Assembly: GCF_003987855.1 (NCBI RefSeq)
Contig: NZ_RXIZ01000001.1
Span: forward strand, 152,933-216,932
Direction: 5' to 3'
Source: Hyphomicrobium sp.
GTDB taxonomy: Bacteria; Pseudomonadota; Alphaproteobacteria; Rhizobiales; Hyphomicrobiaceae
Length of the DNA stretch: 64,000 nucleotides
In this document: piece after piece, positions 58,068 through 64,000 of the stretch
How positions within the stretch are numbered: position 1 is the stretch's first letter
How the letters are laid out: each line of letters opens with the position of its first letter
Notes under the pieces: generated by a model
Told to the model about the DNA's origin: nothing
The model's database searches: none
What the model saw: the letters and a program-made list of their open reading frames with translations, nothing else
Program-made: the position numbers and the translations under genes

Positions 58068-59477
58068 ATGAAGAATGCAAATGACGTCCTGAAGTTTATC
58101 AAGGACAAGGAAGCTAAGTTCGTGGACTTTAGGTTCACGGACACCAAAGGCAAGATGCAGCACGTGACGGCTGACGTCAGCACTGTCGACGAAGGCGTGT
58201 TTACGGACGGCTATGCCTTCGACGGATCTTCGATCGCTGGGTGGAAATCGATCGAAGCATCAGACATGACGCTGATGCCCGACGCGTCCACGGCTCACAT
58301 CGACCCCTTTTTCGCACAGACGACCGTCGCAATCTTCTGCGACGTTCTAGAGCCTTCGACCGGCCAACCCTACGAGCGCGACCCACGCTCGATCGCCAAG
58401 AAGGCCGAGGCTTACATGATGTCGCTCGGGATTGGCGACAAAGTCTACTTCGGCCCTGAAGCAGAGTTCTTCATTTTTGACGACGTTCGGTTCGAAACCG
58501 AGATGTATGCGGTTGGCTATCAGGTCGACTCAAGCGAACTGCCGTCGAATTCCGGCGCGATCGTAGAGTCTGGCAATCTCGCTCATCGCCCGCGCGTAAA
58601 GGGCGGCTATTTCCCGGTGCCGCCGATCGACAGCGCCCAGGACATTCGCTCCGAGATGCTTTCTGTTCTCTCGGAAATGGGGGTTGCGGTCGAAAAACAC
58701 CACCACGAAGTGGCGGCAGCTCAGCACGAGCTCGGCGTGAAGTTCGGTCCGATGATCACAATGGCCGATCACATGCAGATCTATAAATATGTCGTGCACA
58801 ACGTCGCTCAGGCCTACGGCAAAACGGCAACTTTCATGCCGAAGCCGATTTACGGCGACAACGGCTCTGGCATGCACGTCCACCAGTCGATCTGGAAGGG
58901 CGGTCAGCCAATGTTCGCCGGCGACAAGTATGCCGATCTCTCGCAGATGTGCCTGCACTACATTGGCGGAATCTTGAAGCACGCGAAGGCGATCAATGCC
59001 TTCACCAACCCCTTGACCAACTCGTACAAGCGCTTGGTACCCGGCTTCGAAGCGCCTGTGCTGCTGGCTTATTCGGCACGCAATCGTTCTGCATCGTGCC
59101 GCATCCCTCACGTCTCGAGCCCGAAGGCGAAGCGTATCGAGATCCGTTTCCCCGATCCGGGCGCAAACCCATACTTTGCGTTCACTGCGATGCTGATGGC
59201 CGGCCTCGACGGCATTCAGAACAAGATCGATCCCGGCCCGGCGATGGACAAGAACTTATACGATCTGCCACCTGCCGAGCTCGCCAAGATCCCGACCGTT
59301 TCCGGTTCGCTCCGCGAAGCGCTCGACAACCTCGACAAGGACCGTGACTTCCTGAAGGCTGGCGGCGTCATGAACGATGACATGATCGACGCCTACATCG
59401 CGCTGCGCATGGAAGAGAACATGCGTTACGAGATGACGCCCCATCCCGTCGAGTACGACATGTACTACTCGGTCTGA
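58068..59477 (+). CDS. glnA: Glutamine synthetase type I
   Basis: About 469 residues, GSI-beta type. It makes glutamine from glutamate, ammonium and ATP. Motifs: [24 protein letters not shown] (metal sites), [10 protein letters not shown], the ATP-site [21 protein letters not shown] and the adenylylation Tyr in [10 protein letters not shown] near 395. ATG 58068 fits AGGGGAG at 58053-58059 better than the GTG at 58062. It follows glnB by 100 bp. Confidence 0.97.
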   Translation: MKNANDVLKFIKDKEAKFVDFRFTDTKGKMQHVTADVSTVDEGVFTDGYAFDGSSIAGWKSIEASDMTLMPDASTAHIDPFFAQTTVAIFCDVLEPSTGQPYERDPRSIAKKAEAYMMSLGIGDKVYFGPEAEFFIFDDVRFETEMYAVGYQVDSSELPSNSGAIVESGNLAHRPRVKGGYFPVPPIDSAQDIRSEMLSVLSEMGVAVEKHHHEVAAAQHELGVKFGPMITMADHMQIYKYVVHNVAQAYGKTATFMPKPIYGDNGSGMHVHQSIWKGGQPMFAGDKYADLSQMCLHYIGGILKHAKAINAFTNPLTNSYKRLVPGFEAPVLLAYSARNRSASCRIPHVSSPKAKRIEIRFPDPGANPYFAFTAMLMAGLDGIQNKIDPGPAMDKNLYDLPPAELAKIPTVSGSLREALDNLDKDRDFLKAGGVMNDDMIDAYIALRMEENMRYEMTPHPVEYDMYYSV

Positions 59478-59504
59478 CGTTTCTTGATCGCGAGATTGAC
59501 ACTC

Positions 59505-59530
59505 AGAGGCGGTCCTTCGGGCCGCCTCTT
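59505..59530 (+). terminator. Terminator of glnBA
   Basis: AGAGGCGG / CCGCCTCT hairpin with a ten-base loop and a T-run (CTTTTC), 28 bp after the glnA stop. Confidence 0.85.
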
Positions 59531-59542
59531 TTCATGAGGGCC

Positions 59543-59851
59543 TCAGTAAAAGATCAGCACGCCGCCACAAACGGCGATCAGCGCATAATAGAAAAACTTC
59601 TGCTCTCTCACGAGAAACCAAGTGACGATGCTGCGGGGGATATCCGACCAGTTGCAACGTCCGATCGCGCCGAGCGTAAGGCCCAAAGCCATCCCCACGG
59701 CAACGGATTCAAACTGCAAACCTTGAGCTAGCGCCCGCACGTTCTCCGGCACATGACCCGAGATCCAGGGCATCACCGCCAAGCCTGCAGCGGCTGTCAT
59801 CACACCGAAAGCCAGAACGGAAAAGAATGAGAGGATCGAGCGAAGGAACAT
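59543..59851 (-). CDS. Small membrane protein
   Basis: A 102-residue protein with three hydrophobic segments (FLRSILSFFSVLAFGVMTA; FESVAVGMALGLTLGAIG; FFYYALIAVCGGVLIFY). No signature recognised. Tail-to-tail with glnA. Function unknown. Confidence 0.65.
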   Translation of the reverse strand: MFLRSILSFFSVLAFGVMTAAAGLAVMPWISGHVPENVRALAQGLQFESVAVGMALGLTLGAIGRCNWSDIPRSIVTWFLVREQKFFYYALIAVCGGVLIFY

Positions 59852-59977
59852 GGCAATCGCGAACGCAAGAGGGTGTTGTAGCTTGTGCGAAACTAGCAGA
59901 CGGACGCAAACAAACTATTAACCATGGTCTCGCGTTCGAAACCGCGTGTGCTGCGCGGGCAAAAATTGCGCGGGCCC

Positions 59978-61144
59978 CTACGACCGCTCGCGGAATTTGA
60001 AGACAAACAACGCGATCGCAGCAATCAGCATGATCACGATCACGAGCGCAACGAACCCCCATATCGGGTGATTGGTCATCGCGGCTCCCGCGCAAACCGG
60101 GCCAACCAGAGCGCCGCACTGATACATCATGATGTAAGCGGCGTTCAACGATGCCAGGTCGCCTTGTTTGCCATCGCCGATGATCGCCAAGCCGAAGGCG
60201 TAGAAGCCCAAGATAACACCGCCGATCATAAAGGCGGTCACAACCGCGGCGGTGGTATCGCGCAGGGCAAAGGGCAAAGCCAGTGCGAGCAGAATGAAAA
60301 TGCCGATCGACACGATTGTCAAAGAGAAGCGGGAAACCTTGTCGGACAGCCACCCAAGGGGCAACTGCAGCACCACGCCTCCAACCGTCGTGATCGTCAA
60401 CAGCGCAAGAGCCGGATCCTGACTCCAACCCGCGGCCAGTGCCACCGTGGGAATGAGAGACAAAATGGTGACTTCGGAGAACCCGCCAATAAAAGCAGAA
60501 ATCATGGCGATGGGCGCCGACCTCAGCGCCGAAAGAATATCGTGGCGCGTGTCATGCTGAAAGGCCGGAGCCAGTTTTCGCCCGAATAGGATTGGCAGCC
60601 CTGACAGGATTGTGAGAGCCGCACCGGCTATGAACGGCCCAGGGCCGACGATCCCGAGCGCCTGTAGAAACACAGGGCCAATGGCGTAACCGGAGAAGAA
60701 GCCGATCGCGTAGATGGCGATGACGCGTCCCCTTGTCTCCTCCTGCGAGACGAGATTGATCCAGGTTTCGCCGGCGAGCCACGGCACCGCAAAGCCAGCG
60801 CTCATCAAGAGCCGGATGGCGATCCACGCCCAAGGCGACTGGAAAATGCCGAGTGCCAAGAAACCCAGCGCGCCGATGATGCAACCGCTCGCGATCGCAT
60901 TCACCGGGCCGACCATCGTAATCAAGCGGGGCGCGATCGGAAGAGTAACCAGCAGGGCCAGACCCGGCACTGCACCCGCCAGACCGATCATCCAGCTCGG
61001 CTGACCCCATAGTTCAAACGTCAACGCCGTCAGCGGGAACCCAACGCCAAATGATATTCCCACGCCAAACGACGTGGAGATAATCGCAGCAAGGCTTAAG
61101 ACTCGTTCGCGCGAGCTGTATTCGCGGTCTGAAGCGGCGGACAT
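59978..61144 (-). CDS. MFS transporter
   Basis: A 388-residue protein with about twelve helices. The first-loop motif A is degenerate (LPIAPRLITMVGP); GRVIAIYAIGFFSGYAIGP and LGWLSDKVSRF in the second half are clearer. It fits the YcaD/MFS_1 type exporters. It is divergent from a TetR-type gene, the usual arrangement for a substrate-induced efflux pump; the substrate is unknown. Confidence 0.88.
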   Translation of the reverse strand: MSAASDREYSSRERVLSLAAIISTSFGVGISFGVGFPLTALTFELWGQPSWMIGLAGAVPGLALLVTLPIAPRLITMVGPVNAIASGCIIGALGFLALGIFQSPWAWIAIRLLMSAGFAVPWLAGETWINLVSQEETRGRVIAIYAIGFFSGYAIGPVFLQALGIVGPGPFIAGAALTILSGLPILFGRKLAPAFQHDTRHDILSALRSAPIAMISAFIGGFSEVTILSLIPTVALAAGWSQDPALALLTITTVGGVVLQLPLGWLSDKVSRFSLTIVSIGIFILLALALPFALRDTTAAVVTAFMIGGVILGFYAFGLAIIGDGKQGDLASLNAAYIMMYQCGALVGPVCAGAAMTNHPIWGFVALVIVIMLIAAIALFVFKFRERS

Positions 61145-61157
61145 CGGGTTTCCCGTA

Positions 61158-61176
61158 TTTCAACAGTGTTGGAATA
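61158..61176. promoter_or_regulatory. Possible TetR operator
   Basis: TTTCAACAGTGTTGGAATA is an imperfect inverted repeat in the 73-bp gap between the divergent MFS and TetR genes. Confidence 0.45.
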
Positions 61177-61217
61177 ATACTTGACGCGCTAAGGGGCAAG
61201 GGACAATTTCAACGCTG

Positions 61218-61862
61218 ATGAAAGCGAGACACACGCGGGGACAAAGAGGGCTGATCGCGGCGGACCTAGTCCGAGCGGCGCTCATGGAAATAGAGCGTGC
61301 GGGATTGGAGGGTTTCAGTCTTCGCTGTGCGGCGCGCGCCATCGGTTGCGATGTGGCAACTCTCAGCTACCATTTTGGCTCCAAGGAAGGGCTCGAGCGC
61401 GCCGTGGCCGATAGCCTGCAAGCCGAGGTACATGCGCCGCAACGCTCTCTTCCTTGGCAGGAGCGCTTCGTCGCGATTGCCCGTACTTATCGCAAGATTG
61501 CAAAGCGCCATCCTAACGCCTTCGCGCTTCTTTTGCGCTTCTGGACGACCGGGCCTAGCGATCTGCAAGTCGCGGAGGAATGGCACAAAATTTTGTTCGA
61601 CGCGGGATTACCGGAAGAGGAGATCCCTGCCCTTGGTTTTGCGACCTATGCCGCGATCCTCGGCGTCTGTTCGGGCGAAATCGGGGGACTCCTCAGCAAA
61701 CCGAGCGCAGCCGAGCTTGCAAACATCGAACAGCAAGATGACCTGCCGCTGACCAAGAAGCTTCTGCCGATCTTTGCCCGGCTCCGAGACGAAGACGTTT
61801 TTGAAGCCGCGATCACAAACATTCTTCTCGGCATCGAGGCGCTGGCTGCACAAAAGAAATAG
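61218..61862 (+). CDS. TetR-family transcription regulator
   Basis: A 214-residue protein. The N-terminal HTH reads GLEGFSLRCAARAIGCDVAT then LSYHFGSKEGLERAV (about 29-63). The rest is a helical ligand and dimer domain of the TetR_C type. Next to a divergent MFS exporter, which it likely represses. Confidence 0.92.
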   Translation: MKARHTRGQRGLIAADLVRAALMEIERAGLEGFSLRCAARAIGCDVATLSYHFGSKEGLERAVADSLQAEVHAPQRSLPWQERFVAIARTYRKIAKRHPNAFALLLRFWTTGPSDLQVAEEWHKILFDAGLPEEEIPALGFATYAAILGVCSGEIGGLLSKPSAAELANIEQQDDLPLTKKLLPIFARLRDEDVFEAAITNILLGIEALAAQKK

Positions 61863-61897
61863 TCTGACGTGAGCCAGCCGCAGGGAAAGAGAGTGAC

Positions 61898-63004
61898 CTA
61901 GGCGTGAACGGTCGCCAGTACGTCCGAGAGCGCATCGCTGAAGATGGCCAGATCTTCGTCTCGTCCGCACGAAACGCGGATGCAATGATCTAAACCTTTG
62001 ATGATGGGTTTCCGAACGAAGACATCGCGCTCAAGAAGCCCTTGAAGCACTCGCGTCGCAAACGAACCATCCCGACCACAATCTATGGCAACAAAACTGG
62101 CCGCCGATGCGATAGCCTTAAATCCATTTCGGACGGCAACGTCGGATATGCGGTCTCTCGCCCCGGCGATCTGGGCGACCACATTCCCAAGATATTCCTG
62201 ATCAAGAAGCGCTGCTCGCGCCCCGAGTTGCCCAACGCGATTGATGCCATAGTGATTTCGCACCTTGTCGAACGCCTCGATCGTGCTCCGTTCTGCCACC
62301 GCATAACCAATACGTGCACCAGCGAGACCATAGGCCTTCGAAAAAGTGCGATATCGGATCACTTGCGGGTTTGAAACGTCAATAGGAGGTGCCGTTCCGG
62401 AGGGAGCGGTGTCGCAGTAAGCTTCGTCCAGGACCAGCAGGGTTTGCGGTGGCAGCATCGCGATGAAGCTTTGGACATCTCCTGCAGTCCACCATGTCCC
62501 CATGGGACTGTTCGGATTGGACACATAGACCAGCGGAGCATTGATCGCCTTCGCCGTCTCGATGAGGCGGGGAACATCCTCGCGGAAATTGCTCATCGGA
62601 ACCGCATGAACCCTTCCCCCATGCGCGAGCACGTGAAAGTTAAACGTGGGATAGGCCCCTTCGGTGGTGACGACATTGGTTTCAGGCGCGACAAAGAGTG
62701 CACACGTCAGGCCCAGCAATCCATCAATGCCCTCGCCCACCACGATGCAATCCATAGGGATACCGTGATGCTCGGCGATGGCCGCGCGCAAATCGTAGTT
62801 CTCAGGATCCGAGTACTTCCAGTTCTCCGCCGCCGCATCTTGCATGACGGCTATCGCCTTTGGCGATGGCCCGAAGATATTCTCGTTTGCCCCAAGTCGC
62901 GCTCGAAAAGCCCGTCCACGTGACCGCTCCATAGCCTCCGGTCCGACGAAGGGAACCAAGCGTGGGAGAGCCGCGATCGTGGCGGTGAACGGGGGACGGG
63001 ACAT
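61898..63004 (-). CDS. HisC-like class II aminotransferase
   Basis: A 368-residue fold-type I PLP enzyme. GANENIFGPSPKA near 38-50, LDEAY at 192-196 (Asp193 to the PLP ring N) and the Schiff-base Lys223 in RTFSKAYGLAGARIGYA. Sequences of this type work on histidinol phosphate, aromatic or other amino acids. Other his genes are absent here, so the substrate stays open. Confidence 0.9.
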   Translation of the reverse strand: MSRPPFTATIAALPRLVPFVGPEAMERSRGRAFRARLGANENIFGPSPKAIAVMQDAAAENWKYSDPENYDLRAAIAEHHGIPMDCIVVGEGIDGLLGLTCALFVAPETNVVTTEGAYPTFNFHVLAHGGRVHAVPMSNFREDVPRLIETAKAINAPLVYVSNPNSPMGTWWTAGDVQSFIAMLPPQTLLVLDEAYCDTAPSGTAPPIDVSNPQVIRYRTFSKAYGLAGARIGYAVAERSTIEAFDKVRNHYGINRVGQLGARAALLDQEYLGNVVAQIAGARDRISDVAVRNGFKAIASAASFVAIDCGRDGSFATRVLQGLLERDVFVRKPIIKGLDHCIRVSCGRDEDLAIFSDALSDVLATVHA

Positions 63005-63025
63005 GATGGGCTCGGCCGGTTGCGA

Positions 63026-63463
63026 TCAGATGAGTCCGAGATCCGCTAGCTTCTTGCGCATCTCGTGCGGCATCGCCGCAGTCTGATCCTTCTTACCCGA
63101 TTTAATGTCAGCGGGCGCGTCCGCTGCGTCTAGATAACGCCATCCCTGAAAAGCGCGCCGAGGCGTCGGTCGGACCAAAACCAGCTTAGGATCCAACATC
63201 AGGTTGCAGCAGGATGAACCGTCATCCTTGGCGCCATCCTCAAAGCCGATTAGCTTTTGCCGAACGAGAATGACGCCCCGGATCACCCAATAGAGCGATC
63301 CGCCTTCCAGCAACTCAGCCTGCCGCTTAGGCGTCTGAAATGTTCGATGATAGGCACAATCGATACCGTCTTTGCTCCGGCGACGACGATGTTTCGTCTG
63401 CCAAGCTGCAAGCTCGTCAACCGTGGTAACTCCGACGCAAAGCTTGACGAGGTTCAATGTCAT
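63026..63463 (-). CDS. DUF1489 family protein
   Basis: About 145 residues from ATG 63463, where family members begin (MTLNLVKLCVGVTTVDELAA). Further features are RTFQTPKRQAELLEGGSLYW, GVILVRQKLIGFE and LVRPTPRRAFQGWRYL. An upstream start at 63520 overlaps the next gene by 4 bp (ATGA) and might be used. The family is alphaproteobacterial and of unknown function. Confidence 0.82.
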   Translation of the reverse strand: MTLNLVKLCVGVTTVDELAAWQTKHRRRRSKDGIDCAYHRTFQTPKRQAELLEGGSLYWVIRGVILVRQKLIGFEDGAKDDGSSCCNLMLDPKLVLVRPTPRRAFQGWRYLDAADAPADIKSGKKDQTAAMPHEMRKKLADLGLI

Positions 63464-63516
63464 CTGTGCGTTTTGCATCAGCTCCGGCTGAAGGGCAACT
63501 CCGCTATCCACACTGA

Positions 63517-63945
63517 TCATTTCTTCGCAGAACAGGTCCCCGCATATTGGGCGAACACGGGCTGGCCAAACAGTCCAAAATGCCGTGAATGCACAGCAGG
63601 ATACTTGCCCGTCGTCGGATCGCGGTCATAGATCGTCGTGAGGTTCAAAAAGCCCTCGTTGACGACCTCCAGAAAATGATTGGCGTTGATGGCTCTCACG
63701 ATCTTGAGCCCATTGGCAGGTTTGTCCTTTACAATGAGGGAAGCCGTCTGACGCTCGAGGTCGACGTCGCCAATTTCAAATGCCAGATCCGCCGGGGGAG
63801 CCGCCTGGAATTTCCCCGCGTCATAGGTCCAGGAATAGCCTTGGTTGAAATCACACACAAAGTGGGTTGGAAAGTCATCTTGGGCAAAGGTGGGCGTTCC
63901 GCTCGCAAGCAGGGGGAGAACGACACACAGCCAACGATTCCGCAT
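63517..63945 (-). CDS. Secreted hypothetical protein
   Basis: About 142 residues from ATG 63945. The signal peptide is RNRWLCVVLPLLASGTPTFA; the mature part has TYDAGKFQAAPPADLAFEIG, NHFLEVVNEGFLNLTTIYDR and FAQYAGTCSAKK, with two cysteines (VCDFNQ, GTCSA) that could pair. Beta-rich. No family recognised. It precedes the DUF1489 gene with a 4-bp overlap of possible starts, so they may be coupled. Confidence 0.65.
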   Translation of the reverse strand: MRNRWLCVVLPLLASGTPTFAQDDFPTHFVCDFNQGYSWTYDAGKFQAAPPADLAFEIGDVDLERQTASLIVKDKPANGLKIVRAINANHFLEVVNEGFLNLTTIYDRDPTTGKYPAVHSRHFGLFGQPVFAQYAGTCSAKK

Positions 63946-64000
63946 TGGATTACCTGTCACGAAGCGAGAACATCATGGACCCGGCCAAGCGCCGATCCGA

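Overview
The window looks like chromosome from a GC-rich alphaproteobacterium of the order Hyphomicrobiales (Rhizobiales), possibly close to Hyphomicrobium. The evidence is a periplasmic cyclophilin, coaD and gyrA near one another, ssb and uvrA in the same neighbourhood, glnB-glnA behind a sigma-54 type promoter, an EipA-type (DUF1134) envelope protein, a DUF1489 protein, a bifunctional NnrD/NnrE, and a GTTC-N7-GTTC SOS box. The genus is an inference. I saw no rRNA, tRNA, insertion sequence or CRISPR array.

Layout. 1-14 kb is mostly core: PPIase (cut by the left edge), a TolB/FlgO-like TPR protein, coaD, a class I cytochrome c, gyrA with a TTG start, a GIY-YIG protein next to palindromic repeats, a Crp/Fnr regulator divergent from an OmpW-like porin with two FNR-type palindromes between them, a PAP2 protein, a cation diffusion facilitator, ssb with an SOS box, a YkgJ-type protein and a GT17 glycosyltransferase. 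14-23 kb holds a GFA enzyme, an ice-binding-like domain fused to an autotransporter barrel, a CPA2 antiporter and uvrA.

23-33 kb is the accessory part. Behind uvrA lie a small haem-oxidase-like membrane protein, a second diverged copy of the uvrA 3' end, and a 626-residue protein ending in a DUF4209/HEPN-like motif. These are followed by small secreted or unknown proteins and an arsenic operon (arsR, LMW-type arsC, aqpS-like channel, Grx-type arsC, arsH) with no visible arsenite pump. Intergenic DNA here is rich in palindromes: one family has at least eight copies with a conserved core and outer stems that change compensatorily.

33-55 kb mixes signalling (a soluble tandem-PAS chemoreceptor, a GGDEF cyclase), envelope genes (bactofilin, orphan TonB, L,D-transpeptidase, EipA), crcB, a serine hydrolase, photolyase, a TPR protein and many short secreted proteins. 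55-64 kb returns to core metabolism: NnrDE, glnB-glnA, an MFS exporter with divergent TetR regulator, a HisC-like aminotransferase and DUF1489.

The strongest unusual signals are the uvrA-tail scar beside the DUF4209 gene, the covarying palindrome family, and the ice-binding/autotransporter fusion. Functions were assigned by reading motifs; no database search was run.
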